A DNA stretch of 64,000 nucleotides from the NCBI RefSeq assembly GCF_000317125.1, contig NC_019695.1, forward strand, positions 5,196,336-5,260,335, in the 5' to 3' direction. Origin of the DNA: Chroococcidiopsis thermalis PCC 7203. GTDB taxonomy: Bacteria; Cyanobacteriota; Cyanobacteriia; Cyanobacteriales; Chroococcidiopsidaceae. Numbering within the stretch: the first letter of the stretch is position 1; every line of letters starts with the position of its first letter. The notes beneath the pieces were generated by a model. The model searched no databases, was not told the DNA's origin, and saw only the letters and a program-made list of their open reading frames with translations. This document shows, one piece after another, positions 26,643 through 35,996 of the stretch. Both the position numbers and the translations under genes were made by a program.

Positions 26643-27595
26643 AACGCAATTCACTAGTTTGGTTAGGGTGGTTAATTAGTTTTATTTTTCTCTACTTTGT
26701 TTTCCATAGATTGGATTGGGTATCGGTAATAGAGGCTTTTAATAAAGTTTCTTTATCTACTCTCATAACGATGGTAGGAGTATATTGTTTAGGATTCATC
26801 ATCAGAGCGTGGCGCTGGAAATTTTTACTTCCTCATAGAGTTTCTATGGGTGATTCTTTGGGAGCAGTAGTTTTAGGATATGGAGCCAATAATATCTTAC
26901 CAGCTCGTTTAGGTGAAATTGTTAGGGCGCAGGCGATCGGTAAAAGTTGTCAAATTAGTCGCTCTTTTGCTCTAGCCAGTATCCTAGTCGAACGTATTTT
27001 TGATGGTTTAGTGCTAGTAGGATTGTTATATTTGGGAACGAGAAACAGTAGCATTCCTACATGGGTTTCGTCAGTAGGAGTTTTAGGACTCGCTATCTTT
27101 GGAGGAGCGTTAACAATAGTCATGCTGTTAACTTTGACTCGTTCTCTATGGGATACAAAAACTAATATTTTACCTTCGACAAAGTTACAAAATTTTCTCC
27201 AGCAGTTTGCCAAAGGATTAACATTAGTGTGGCGAACTCCATTCCTTCCTTTAACTATATTAGGATTGAGCCTTACTATTTGGTTAGTGGAGGGAATCGT
27301 TTTCCATATTGCTATTCAAGCTTTTGAACTGGAAGTGCCGCTAACAGCTCCCTTATTTGTAATGGGGTTAGTCAATTTAGGCATCCTAGCTCCAACTGCT
27401 CCAGGATATTTAGGAGCTTTTCAATATTTCGGAACGCTAGCTCTAAATGTTTGGCAAGTGCCATCAGAAACAGCTTTAGCCTGTATTGTAGTCATTCATG
27501 CCTGTCAGTATTTACCTATAACAATCTGGGGATTGAGCTACATTCCTTACTTTGGCTTTACGTCATTAACAAAGCTGAAAAGTGAAATTGAGTAA
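26639..27595 (+). CDS. Flippase-like integral membrane protein (YbhN/UPF0104, LPG_synthase_TM)
   Basis: The protein has 318 residues and about seven to eight hydrophobic segments. Family motifs include FIIRAWRWKFLLP, VLGYGANNILPARLGEIVRA (the conserved NxxLPARxGE-like stretch), SFALASILVERIFDGLVLV and GILAPTAPGYLGAFQYF. UPF0104 proteins include the transmembrane part of lysylphosphatidylglycerol synthases and are suspected lipid or lipid-linked sugar flippases. The likely start is TTG at 26639, overlapping the GT2 stop, with AGGAG upstream. Tight coupling to the GT2 gene suggests it handles the lipid-linked sugar made by that enzyme; this is inference. Confidence 0.88.
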   Translation: MKRNSLVWLGWLISFIFLYFVFHRLDWVSVIEAFNKVSLSTLITMVGVYCLGFIIRAWRWKFLLPHRVSMGDSLGAVVLGYGANNILPARLGEIVRAQAIGKSCQISRSFALASILVERIFDGLVLVGLLYLGTRNSSIPTWVSSVGVLGLAIFGGALTIVMLLTLTRSLWDTKTNILPSTKLQNFLQQFAKGLTLVWRTPFLPLTILGLSLTIWLVEGIVFHIAIQAFELEVPLTAPLFVMGLVNLGILAPTAPGYLGAFQYFGTLALNVWQVPSETALACIVVIHACQYLPITIWGLSYIPYFGFTSLTKLKSEIE

Positions 27596-27691
27596 ACCTA
27601 GCTTTTACACAGAGCAATTTTTAGACTGCAATTACAAAGTCCGAATAATTCAATCTATATCTAAATCACAAAAAGAGATTTGAACAAAGCA

Positions 27692-28984
27692 ATGAATCTA
27701 TTAATTATCGGAGGTGGTGCAACTGGCTTAGCATCTGCCTACATCGCAGCTAAACGTGGTGAAAAAGTAACTTTATTAGAGGCTTCTAGTAAGCTAGGAG
27801 GACTATTATCAACTTTTGACATTGGAGGAACAAAGCTCGAATGCTTTTATCATCACTTTTTTACTCACGACGCAGAGATTAACTGGCTACTAAAAGAACT
27901 AAATCTTTCTCAAGATGTACGATTTGTTGAAACAAAAATGGGCATGTATCGTTATGGAAATATTCATCCTTTCACAACAACAAAAGATTTATTACAATTT
28001 CCAAAATTAAGCTTATTAGATAAAATCCGCTTTGGGCTAACTAGTTTATTTCTATCTAAACAAAGAAAGTGGCAAAAATATGAAAATATTTCTGCTTTAG
28101 AGTGGTTTTATAAGTGGGCAGGGAGACGGGTTACCAATACTATTTGGTATCCAATGCTTGAAATTAAATTTGGTGAATACGCCGCTAAGATTCCACTTGC
28201 TTGGATGATTGGACGAATGACACAGAGGTTGAAATCTCGCTCCAAAGGAAAAGAAAAACTAGGATATTTAAAGGGAAGTCTACAAAGATTAGTTGATGCG
28301 CTTGAGGTTAAACTTAGAGAAAAGAAAGTAATTATTTTCAAAAATACTCCAGTCACAGAGCTACTCTTCGAGAACGATCGCGTTATAGGTGTAAAAACTC
28401 CTCAAGGAGAGTTTAGAGCTGATAAAATATTAGTCACTATTCCCACCATTTATTTAGCTAAGCTCATTCCAAGCAAATTTTCTAACTATCGCAAACAGCT
28501 AGAAAAAATTGAATATTTTGGGGCTATCTGCGTCGTTGTTGTTACAGAAAAACCTTTAAGTAACATCTATTGGTTAAATGTCGGAGATCCTGGTTTTGAT
28601 TTTGGAGGCGTAATCGAGCAAACGAACTTTTTATCTCCAAAGGAATATCAAGGGTTACACGTCACGTATTTATCTAGATATGCTACTTGGAGGGAACCAA
28701 TATTATCTAAAAGCGATCCAGAAATTATTAGTCTTTTTAAGAAACAGCTACAGTCAATTTATCCCGATCTAGAAACTAAAGGAATTAAAGATATCCAAGT
28801 CTTTCGCACAAAAACAGCTGCTACGGTTTGCGATAAAAATTTTTCTGACAAGATTCCAGCTTACAAAACTCCAATTCCCAATCTTTATATAGCTAGCATG
28901 GCACACGTATATCCAGATGAAAGGAGCGTGAATAATAGTATAAAAGTAGCACTCAATGCAGATGCTGTATTGCAAATTTCTTAA
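27692..28984 (+). CDS. NAD(P)/FAD-dependent amine-oxidase-fold oxidoreductase
   Basis: About 430 residues. The N-terminus NLLIIGGGATGLASAYIAAKRGEKVTLLEA is a dinucleotide-binding GxGxxG fold with the ribose-binding Glu; KLGGLLSTFDIGG is the second FAD motif. HHFFTHDAEINWLLKELNL, SKGKEKLGYLKGSLQRLVDAL and a C-terminal PNLYIASMAHVYPDERSVNNSIKVAL fit the protoporphyrinogen-oxidase-like branch often met beside DPM-like GT2 genes. The substrate is unknown; a role in sugar or isoprenoid-lipid modification is an inference from context. The ATG at 27692 is preferred to a TTG at 27680. Confidence 0.82.
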   Translation: MNLLIIGGGATGLASAYIAAKRGEKVTLLEASSKLGGLLSTFDIGGTKLECFYHHFFTHDAEINWLLKELNLSQDVRFVETKMGMYRYGNIHPFTTTKDLLQFPKLSLLDKIRFGLTSLFLSKQRKWQKYENISALEWFYKWAGRRVTNTIWYPMLEIKFGEYAAKIPLAWMIGRMTQRLKSRSKGKEKLGYLKGSLQRLVDALEVKLREKKVIIFKNTPVTELLFENDRVIGVKTPQGEFRADKILVTIPTIYLAKLIPSKFSNYRKQLEKIEYFGAICVVVVTEKPLSNIYWLNVGDPGFDFGGVIEQTNFLSPKEYQGLHVTYLSRYATWREPILSKSDPEIISLFKKQLQSIYPDLETKGIKDIQVFRTKTAATVCDKNFSDKIPAYKTPIPNLYIASMAHVYPDERSVNNSIKVALNADAVLQIS

Positions 28985-29062
28985 AACTAATTCAATATCG
29001 AGTTAGTTGAACTTAAAAACTTCTAATAAAAAATAATTTTCGATTCAATAGCAAAGGATGAA

Positions 29063-30925
29063 ATGAATACTCTACTTAGTTTTAAGCATCATAAAAAGAG
29101 TTTTGCTCTCATCATTTTATTAGTTGTCGCATTTTTCTCTTCTTTTCCTTGGTCATTTTATGGCATGAATTGGAGAGATTCAGCTTTATACTTTCATCTT
29201 GGCAATAGATTACTTCATAATGACTTTCCTTACAGAGACTATGTATTCCAAGTTGGTTTTATACCCATTATCTTTGACGCTTTCTTCCAAAATATTTTAG
29301 GTCAAAGTTACTATGCTAGCTTGTTCGCCGCTTTTATAGTTAAGACGACTAATTTGCTAGTTTATTATTTTATATTTCGTCAATTCTCATCTCAGGTTAT
29401 ATCAGTAGCCCTTTGTAGTGGATTTGCTTTGATGAACTCTTCACTAGTTCACTGGAGTACTTCTTACGTATACTTATTTTTGTCGATTTCCGCTCTTTTC
29501 ATTATTCTTGGGTTAAACAAGCTAGAAAAAGGAAGTTCTACTTTATCATTTCTATATATTGCTACTTCTGGATTCTCTCTTGCTCTCGTTATAGCAGCGC
29601 GTCAGAGCAATGGAACCCTTTGCATATTAGTAACATTAGGAGTTATCTTAATTTATTCCTTACGGAACCCAAAAAAATATTTACGTACTCTAACTACTCC
29701 TTTTATTACAGGTCTTCTATTAGGTTTAGGAGCATTAGTTTTATTCTTAGCTCTGAATCAAGCTCTTATCCCAGCCTTTCAACAGCTTTTTTTAGATGCA
29801 TCTGAGAAAAAGAGAGTTGGTGGATTTGCTGCATTAATAGATGTTTTCTTAGGTGGTATTAAATTTGATTCTTCTATTAAAGAAGTTGTCAAAGTTGTTA
29901 TTATTCCTATATTGTTATCTGCAATAGTCTTTAGATTAATTCAGTATCCGACCAAAGCAAATTCTAAATATAATGTAAACTTAATTGGGATACTGCTACT
30001 TCCTTCACTATTACTGATTGGAATGAGTATTTCACTGATAGGACATTTAATAAATACTCATAATTTACCAACTATAATTACTAGTACAGCCCTTTTATTC
30101 ACCTACGATTTACCAAGTACATTCTTTAGCTTCGCTCTTTTAGGAAGTTGTATTTTTCCTAAATTCAGTCAGAAACTTTTAGGAGTACCAGAGCCAATTT
30201 TTCCCTTACTAATAGCTCTCACCCTTGGCTCGACCTGGGCTATGCAGATGTCGTGGCCTGGCAGAGCATATTTAGACTCTGTAATGTTGATGCCACTAAC
30301 TATTATAACTATATTAATGTCATCTAAGGTTCCTACTTACTGGAAAAAAAGCTTTTGTTTACTATTTCTTGGAATTACAGTTATTATATTTACCGTGTCT
30401 CAAATAGGAGGATTTAGTAACAAGGGTTTATATGGGGATGTTCGCTATTCTCTAGATTCACCAATGACAAAATTTATTCAAGTTCCAAAAGATAAAGCTG
30501 TTGCTTTCTCAATGTTACGTCAAAATATTAAACCAGGTGAATCTTGTTTTATCTATGGTTCAGCACCTGTTCTTTATACCTTATTACAGTGTAAAAATCC
30601 AACATTAGTCGATACTACATATAGTGATTTTTATACTTTAAACGATATTAAAAAAGCCATTGCTTCACTTAGAGAAAATCCTCCAGAATGGATTATTAGT
30701 ACAGTCGGCGCTCGTCCAATTGATGATACTTTTGACGGCTCGCCAGATTTCTATGGCGGATTTAACCAAGCGGCTCCAAAGGAGTTACATGGATTCATCA
30801 AAGAATTCATTAAAGACTACCAACTAGTAAGTACAGTAAGAGATTTATTTCCTAATGGTAAAGATTTGAAAAGCAAAGATCTTGATGATATCCTCGATCT
30901 ACGTTTATACAGATATACAAAATAA
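29063..30925 (+). CDS. GT-C membrane glycosyltransferase (GT39/RgtA-like), putative
   Basis: The protein has 620 residues and roughly twelve hydrophobic segments, then a soluble C-terminal part of about 150 residues. The first loop NWRDSALYFHLGNRLLHNDFPYRDYVFQ contains an acidic residue after the first helix, and the G-x-P-Y-x-D pattern is typical of the GT39/PMT_2 family, which takes sugars from polyprenyl-phosphate donors on the outer face. Preceding genes supply a GT2 that could make such a donor and a possible flippase, so the four may form one pathway. The family call rests on topology and the first loop only. Confidence 0.75.
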   Translation: MNTLLSFKHHKKSFALIILLVVAFFSSFPWSFYGMNWRDSALYFHLGNRLLHNDFPYRDYVFQVGFIPIIFDAFFQNILGQSYYASLFAAFIVKTTNLLVYYFIFRQFSSQVISVALCSGFALMNSSLVHWSTSYVYLFLSISALFIILGLNKLEKGSSTLSFLYIATSGFSLALVIAARQSNGTLCILVTLGVILIYSLRNPKKYLRTLTTPFITGLLLGLGALVLFLALNQALIPAFQQLFLDASEKKRVGGFAALIDVFLGGIKFDSSIKEVVKVVIIPILLSAIVFRLIQYPTKANSKYNVNLIGILLLPSLLLIGMSISLIGHLINTHNLPTIITSTALLFTYDLPSTFFSFALLGSCIFPKFSQKLLGVPEPIFPLLIALTLGSTWAMQMSWPGRAYLDSVMLMPLTIITILMSSKVPTYWKKSFCLLFLGITVIIFTVSQIGGFSNKGLYGDVRYSLDSPMTKFIQVPKDKAVAFSMLRQNIKPGESCFIYGSAPVLYTLLQCKNPTLVDTTYSDFYTLNDIKKAIASLRENPPEWIISTVGARPIDDTFDGSPDFYGGFNQAAPKELHGFIKEFIKDYQLVSTVRDLFPNGKDLKSKDLDDILDLRLYRYTK

Positions 30926-31733
30926 AATTAATTTTTTTAAAAATTACGTGCTAAATCGAAGTTTTTCCTACTATTAAGTAGATTTTTCCTAGTAAAGTTT
31001 AAATTTACTAAATAGCTCGTCGCTTTTATCCTTGCAATCTCGTTACCAAGATAAAAATATGGCAATAACAGTCGTATTTTTAGATAACTCTTATTTGCGA
31101 TCGCCATCATTATTCAAAATCAATACTCATAATTTCCGATGTTTATTGAATTTATCGTATTGACAATATCTATAGACTAGAATTAAACTAATTTATAGCA
31201 AACTTTAAATATAAGTTTCTATCTTAACTTTAGATATTATTAAGCGCAATTCAGTTGCATAAAAGGTTATTCTGAAGCACGAGATCGATATTTGTGAAGT
31301 ATGCTTTCGATAAATGCTTTTGATAAAGTTTTCAATTGCTTCAAAACTTGAAAAAAATAATATCTATTAGTGTCGCTGCTACTAAGTTTAGGTGTTAAAT
31401 CTATACGAGCCAGTAATTATAAAAGAAAAAACTATAGCATTGTAGGCATATAGAACAACTTGAGTAGTTTTTACCATCTATAAAATAATTAACTGGTATT
31501 TTTAACTGAAGACATCAGTAGCTTGTTCGTCAAAGCAGAAACGTTACTTAGTCATCTGAAGATAACTGAGTTTGAAGTAGTTATTTCAAAAAAAGGAATT
31601 GCTTATGTAGATTGATACCTAGCAATATCTTCCATATCACCTTTATTCTCCAGTTCTATACAACAGATGGCTATTTTTAATAAGTCAACCTCATCTCAAG
31701 CACTAAATATCTTCTAAAACAAGGTTGTTAACA
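30926..31733. other. Intergenic gap of about 800 bases
   Basis: AT-rich (one HIP1-like site near 31098), with no open frame longer than about 40 codons noted and no hairpin identified. Likely the 3' end region of the polysaccharide unit plus the leader of the SGNH gene. I see no gene here. Confidence 0.4.
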
Positions 31734-33008
31734 ATGATTGAAGTATTGGCGGGAGCGATAATTCTCTATTCTACTTTTGAACGAAGCCCGACTTCCGAAG
31801 GCTGGATATTTCGTGGTCCTGGTGCTAGTTGGGTTATTGGGGGTACATCTGGTACTCGCTCCATTCGAGTTCAGCATCCTGGTCCTACAAACTATACATT
31901 TGATGATGCATGGTCGAGTCCTCTACTAAATACCACTCCCCTGCAATGGTATCGGCTCTCGTTCAACAGTAAAGCTCCTGGAACGACTAATAACCCCGGA
32001 AGTGTTGGTTATGGATATTGGTCGGCGACGTTCTATGACAAGCAAACTGGCAACCAATTACCAGATGCTACATTCTCTAGTGTTTTTCAGTCGAACAACT
32101 GGGTGCATAATGAATTTCGTTTCCGAACCAAAGCTACTGTTGGAGCGAACGGGAGCCTACTACCAGTTCAAATGAGAATCAATTTTCACTCGCTCGGTTC
32201 GCAGCCTCTTTTTATTGATGATATTACCGTACAGTCAACAACTTCCCAAGAGGTAGCACAGTGGGCTGACGGAATTTATAATAGCTTTCCTGCCAAACTG
32301 AATTATGTTCCCAAAGCCAGCCGATGGCAACGTATTCCGCTCACGATGCAAAAGTTACGCAATGGGCAGAATCTCCGCATCGTTATGCTCGGAGACAGCA
32401 TTCAGAATGATACAGCAACAGCACCTATCGATGTCTTTTTAGAACGCGAGTATCCTGGTAGTAAAGTTGAAATTATCCCCTCTGTAATAGGTGGTACGGG
32501 GGTTCAGTACTATAAAAATTGCGTGCAGGACTGCATACTGAAATATAAGCCAGATCTGCTGATAATTGGAGGAATCAGCAATGGCAATAACATAAGTGAT
32601 TTCCAAAGCGTAGTTAACCAAGTGAGAGCTAGCGATCGCGTCACTAAGCACAAAACCGAGATCTTGTTGTTGACGAAAGCATGGAGTCCTAACAACTATC
32701 CTAACCCAATTGACTATCAACTGAATCCAAGTATTAAGGAACTCGATCAAAATCCGACAAATAATACGACAATTCCTAATGATTATCGCGGTAACTTATT
32801 GTGGTTTGCTTATGCAAATAATCTAGAATACCTGGACATGACAGGAATTCAAAGTGAGTTTATCTATGGACCAGCTACCGCTGCTGGTCTCGGTTCACCA
32901 GATGCTAACGGTAATCCATATAGCATTTGGATGCGAGATAATTACCACTTAAATGATTATGGAAAACAAATACTAGGAAGGATATTGGAGACATACTTCA
33001 GTCTATAA
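31734..33008 (+). CDS. SGNH/GDSL hydrolase-family protein with N-terminal beta-sandwich
   Basis: About 424 residues. Residues about 20-165 (EGWIFRGPGASWVIGGT through PLFIDDITVQ) look like a carbohydrate-binding beta-sandwich. The esterase part follows: RIVMLGDSIQND gives block I with Ser222, LLIIGGISNGNN corresponds to block III, and DNYHLNDYG gives Asp402 and His405. So the catalytic triad of an acetylesterase-like enzyme is present. The N-terminus is only weakly hydrophobic, so export is not certain. It may remove or transfer acyl groups on a surface glycan, in keeping with the MBOAT/SGNH pair upstream. No neighbouring gene is close enough to be an operon partner. Confidence 0.8.
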   Translation: MIEVLAGAIILYSTFERSPTSEGWIFRGPGASWVIGGTSGTRSIRVQHPGPTNYTFDDAWSSPLLNTTPLQWYRLSFNSKAPGTTNNPGSVGYGYWSATFYDKQTGNQLPDATFSSVFQSNNWVHNEFRFRTKATVGANGSLLPVQMRINFHSLGSQPLFIDDITVQSTTSQEVAQWADGIYNSFPAKLNYVPKASRWQRIPLTMQKLRNGQNLRIVMLGDSIQNDTATAPIDVFLEREYPGSKVEIIPSVIGGTGVQYYKNCVQDCILKYKPDLLIIGGISNGNNISDFQSVVNQVRASDRVTKHKTEILLLTKAWSPNNYPNPIDYQLNPSIKELDQNPTNNTTIPNDYRGNLLWFAYANNLEYLDMTGIQSEFIYGPATAAGLGSPDANGNPYSIWMRDNYHLNDYGKQILGRILETYFSL

Positions 33009-33249
33009 ACCTATAGTATTAAATACGAGCAGGTAAAAAATCTGATAGCGATCGCAAAACTTGAAATCTGTATGAGCGATCGGCTAGCTTTCGCGATCGT
33101 GCTTCTACAGCAATCCTACTCCATGAGCGGTAGATCTCGATACAGATGCAGCAGGGACTCAGCTGTACCGTAAAGCATTATGACAACTCTATATGCGAGC
33201 GATCGCAAAAGCTACAGAATTGAAAATTATTATGAAATAAAAAAGTTAC

Positions 33250-34569
33250 ATGAAAGTAAATGATGTAGTAGAAACAGATTCGCTCAAGCGAGTGTTTGGA
33301 TTGCCAACTCTGGTTGTCTATGGAGTAGGTGACATTCTGGGTGCGGGAATTTATGCAGTAGTCGGAAAAATTGCTGGACTTTCCGGTACTTTGGTTTGGG
33401 CTTCGTTCTTGACCGCTATGATTGTCGCGGCATTCACGGCTTTAAGTTACGCCGAACTAGGCAGTCGATTTCCACAAAGTGGTGGAGTCGCCTGCTTTGT
33501 CCACAGGGCGTTTCGCATTGACTGGCTCTCGATCCTGGTTGGCTGGCTGATGTTTTGTACCTGCTTGGTTTCAATGGCAACGCTCTCGAAAGCATTTGCA
33601 GGCTATCTCAACGCTTTTGCGCCAGCTATTCCAGATTGGCTGATTATCATAGCGCTTTTTTCTGTGCTGGCATATGTCAATTTCAGAGGCATGAAGGAAT
33701 CCTCGGCTCTGAATATCTTTTGCACCTCTGTCGAGGTTTCGGGTCTTTTGATTGTAATTTTGGTTTCAACCTTGTTTTTGAGCGGTGGTGGCACGGTTAA
33801 TCCTGCTGCTGTTCCCAACGCGCCAGCAATCGGTTGGACGGCAGTGATTCAGGGAGCAGCACTGGCTTTCTATGCCTTCATTGGATTTGAGGATATTGTC
33901 AATGTGGCGGAAGAAGTCAAAAATCCCGAACGCAACGTGCCAAGAGCAATCTTACTTGCTTTGGCGATCGCGGGTGTCGTCTATATACTCGTCTCCTGGC
34001 TGGCAATTCAGGTACTCAATCCCTCAGATCTTGCTGCTTCTAGCGCTCCGCTACTGGATGTGGTGCGTCGAGCGCAGCCCAATTTTCCCCAGGTCATTTT
34101 TACAATCATTGCTCTGTTTGCCGTACTCAATACGGCGCTGCTCAATTTTGTCACAGCATCGCGGCTGTTGTTTGGGATGTCGCGTGAAGGACTGCTACCA
34201 GCTTGGTTAGGAAAATTACATCGACGTAGAGCCACGCCTTATCGAACGCTGTTGGTCATTTTACCCATTGCCATTTTTCTAGCGCTCTCCGGGACACTGC
34301 AATTTTTAGCAGGAACCACTGCCACCTTGATTCTGGCAATGTTTTGTCTGGTCAACCTTTCACTACTGTCGATCAAACGTCGAGAACCTGAAACTAGTGG
34401 GTTTCGGGTTCCTTATATAATTCCGGCGATCGCGTTACTGTTCGATCTCGTTTTGGTGGCTTTTGCTTCTCCTGCAAGTCACATTTTGGCGTTGATATTT
34501 GCAGGAATTGGAATGCTTTTAATTCTGATCCAAAAGGCTTTCCGAAAAGGACACATACCAAGCACTTAG
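33250..34569 (+). CDS. APC superfamily amino-acid permease
   Basis: The protein has 439 residues and about twelve hydrophobic segments. The first helix carries VYGVGDILGAGIYAVVGKIAG, the substrate-binding GxGxxxG-like signature of APC transporters; FYAFIGFEDIVNVAEEVKNPERNVPRAI is the conserved intracellular loop after helix 6; and ASRLLFGMSREGLLP is typical of helix 8. It is a proton-coupled amino-acid importer of the APA/CAT-like group; the substrate cannot be told. It stands alone; a hairpin downstream at about 34642-34665 may end its transcript. Confidence 0.93.
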   Translation: MKVNDVVETDSLKRVFGLPTLVVYGVGDILGAGIYAVVGKIAGLSGTLVWASFLTAMIVAAFTALSYAELGSRFPQSGGVACFVHRAFRIDWLSILVGWLMFCTCLVSMATLSKAFAGYLNAFAPAIPDWLIIIALFSVLAYVNFRGMKESSALNIFCTSVEVSGLLIVILVSTLFLSGGGTVNPAAVPNAPAIGWTAVIQGAALAFYAFIGFEDIVNVAEEVKNPERNVPRAILLALAIAGVVYILVSWLAIQVLNPSDLAASSAPLLDVVRRAQPNFPQVIFTIIALFAVLNTALLNFVTASRLLFGMSREGLLPAWLGKLHRRRATPYRTLLVILPIAIFLALSGTLQFLAGTTATLILAMFCLVNLSLLSIKRREPETSGFRVPYIIPAIALLFDLVLVAFASPASHILALIFAGIGMLLILIQKAFRKGHIPST

Positions 34570-34609
34570 CTGGCAAATTAGTTTGCAAAAAGGCGATCGC
34601 TCGATCGTG

Positions 34610-34682
34610 ACAGGAGTTACGCGCTTGAATTTTCAGATATCGATCCCCCAACCCCCTTCAAAAGGGGGCTTTGTTTTCCCCT
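34610..34682. repeat. Dispersed repeat with CCCCCTT/AAGGGGG hairpin
   Basis: The stretch GAGTTACGCGCTTGAA...ATCGATCCCCCAACCCCC followed by AAAAGGGGGCTTTGTTTT resembles the element between gmaS and mgsA at 43265-43440 (same GAGTTACGC...GATCCCCC order). The G/C hairpin followed by a T-rich tail could also act as terminator for the permease gene. Confidence 0.6.
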
Positions 34683-34901
34683 TGTCATTTAGAACAGGAC
34701 TACCGCGTCAAAGTTGAGGCGATCGCATTAGCCTAACGCGATATTCAATGATTTGCCCAACTTTACCACCTATCAGTACAGCACTCAAGTCCAGACAATA
34801 GACATCTCCACACCCATCAGAGGTGCGAGAAATCACCACTACTTGTACGCTATGTTGTACAATAGAGCAAAAACACATGAATTGCAAATATGGAAGAAGC
34901 A

Positions 34902-35183
34902 ATGGATGCTGTTTCTACATCTGAGGCTCGCACCAACTTATTTAGTCTCGTAGATCGAGTATCGGAAACTCACAAACCAATCCTGATTACAGGCAAGCGA
35001 AACAGCGCCGTTCTCATCTCTCAAGAAGACTGGAACTCTATCCAAGAGACTATGTACTTGCTGTCAATACCTGGAATGAAGGAGTCAATTAAAGACGGGA
35101 TGGCAACTCCAGTCGAAGAATGTATCTCTTGGGAGGATCTCAAGCGTGAGCTGGCAGATTCGATTGACGAAGCAAGCAGCTAA
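34902..35183 (+). CDS. Phd/YefM family antitoxin
   Basis: About 93 residues from the ATG at 34902 (an ATG at 34890 adds four residues). The N-terminus MDAVSTSEARTNLFSLVDRVSETHKPILITGKRNSAVLISQEDW is the YefM/Phd DNA-binding fold; the acidic C-terminal tail (VEECISWEDLKRELADSIDE) would wrap the toxin. It overlaps the toxin gene by 38 bases. Such pairs repress their own promoter, which should lie in the 34700-34890 stretch. Chromosomal in context, close to the permease gene. Confidence 0.92.
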   Translation: MDAVSTSEARTNLFSLVDRVSETHKPILITGKRNSAVLISQEDWNSIQETMYLLSIPGMKESIKDGMATPVEECISWEDLKRELADSIDEASS

Positions 35184-35409
35184 GGATGCAGTTAAATTAC
35201 GCTCTGTTGGGCTTTTTGATAAAATGGAGCAACTCTTAGATATTTTAGCTGACAATCCTTTTACCAACCCTCCCCCATATGAGAAATTGAGCGGCGATCT
35301 GGAAGGAGCTTATTCTCGTCGTATCAACATCAAACACCGATTAGTGTACGAAGTCATCAAAGAAGCGAAAACAGTCAAGATCTTGAGGATGTGGTCGCAT
35401 TACGAATAA
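35146..35409 (+). CDS. Txe/YoeB family toxin (RelE-fold mRNA interferase)
   Basis: The protein has 87 residues and begins at GTG 35146 with GGGAGGA eight bases upstream. The pattern MSWQIRLTKQAAKDAVKL, then LLDILADNPFTNPPPYEKLSGDLEGAYSRRINIKHRLVYEV and ILRMWSHYE, is the YoeB/Txe family: the Glu of PPYEKL, the Arg of SRRIN, His of KHRLVY and the C-terminal HYE make up the usual active-site set. It cleaves ribosome-bound mRNA when free of the antitoxin. The gene overlaps the antitoxin gene, so both are translated from one message. Confidence 0.92.
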   Translation: MSWQIRLTKQAAKDAVKLRSVGLFDKMEQLLDILADNPFTNPPPYEKLSGDLEGAYSRRINIKHRLVYEVIKEAKTVKILRMWSHYE

Positions 35410-35532
35410 GTGCGATCGCCTACTATCATAGTACATAAATACTACTAAAAGATTATAGATTTGAATCAATGCCTGTTTTAAGCATTCACTTTAGAGGGAT
35501 AATTAATATATGTTGACCAAATGCAAATTGTT

Positions 35533-35563
35533 CTGGTCACTGGTCACTGGTCACTGGTCACTG
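35533..35563. repeat. Heptamer tandem repeat (CTGGTCA, four copies)
   Basis: Four perfect copies of CTGGTCA ending four bases before the ATG of psb28. This is the STRR class of short tandem repeats known from cyanobacteria. It takes the place where a ribosome binding site would be expected. Confidence 0.9.
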
Positions 35564-35567
35564 TCTA

Positions 35568-35939
35568 ATGACTTCTGTAGCTGCAATTTATTTCTTTGAA
35601 GGGATTCCCGAAGAACTGAGTAACGTTAGCTTACGCCGCGATCGCCGTTCGGGAGTTCGTTCGGTTTTACTGCGCTTTGAGCAACTCAAATCTTTGGAAA
35701 GATTCAATAGTTTTACCAAAAAATTTAATAACTTCGTGCGTTTGGTCGATGAAGAAGGTGAAATCCAAGTCACGCCTGACTCGACAAAATTCATTTTTGG
35801 TGGCATGGACGGAGATGAATTTCAACGCTTAGATTGTACATTTGCGATCGAGCAAGAAGACCACTGGGAGAGATTTATGCGGTTTATGAATCGCTATGCA
35901 GAGGCTAACGGTATGGCTTTCAGCGAATCAAATAAATAG
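35568..35939 (+). CDS. psb28: Photosystem II assembly factor, Psb28 family
   Basis: The protein has 123 residues. The C-terminal half, with LVDEEGEI, a long beta region and HWERFMRFMNRYAEANGMAFS, matches the Psb28 signature (WxRFMRFMxRYAExNG). The N-terminal half (YFFEGIPEELSNVSLRRDRRSGVRSVLLRFEQLK) diverges from classic Psb28, so this is probably the second paralogue (Psb28-2 type). Psb28 proteins bind the cytosolic side of photosystem II intermediates during assembly or repair. This is direct evidence that the organism is oxygenic. A heptamer repeat lies right before the start, leaving no ribosome binding site. Confidence 0.88.
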   Translation: MTSVAAIYFFEGIPEELSNVSLRRDRRSGVRSVLLRFEQLKSLERFNSFTKKFNNFVRLVDEEGEIQVTPDSTKFIFGGMDGDEFQRLDCTFAIEQEDHWERFMRFMNRYAEANGMAFSESNK

Positions 35940-35945
35940 AATAAA

Positions 35946-35963
35946 GGCGCATAGCTATGCGCC
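35946..35963. terminator. 18-bp perfect palindrome after psb28, possible terminator
   Basis: GGCGCATAGCTATGCGCC is fully self-complementary, followed by CTTACT on the plus strand and preceded by AAA. It lies 7 bases after the psb28 stop. The T-run is weak, so it may be a dispersed palindromic repeat and not a true terminator. Confidence 0.55.
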
Positions 35964-35996
35964 CTTACTAAGAACGTAATCACACTCCCTAGATTT

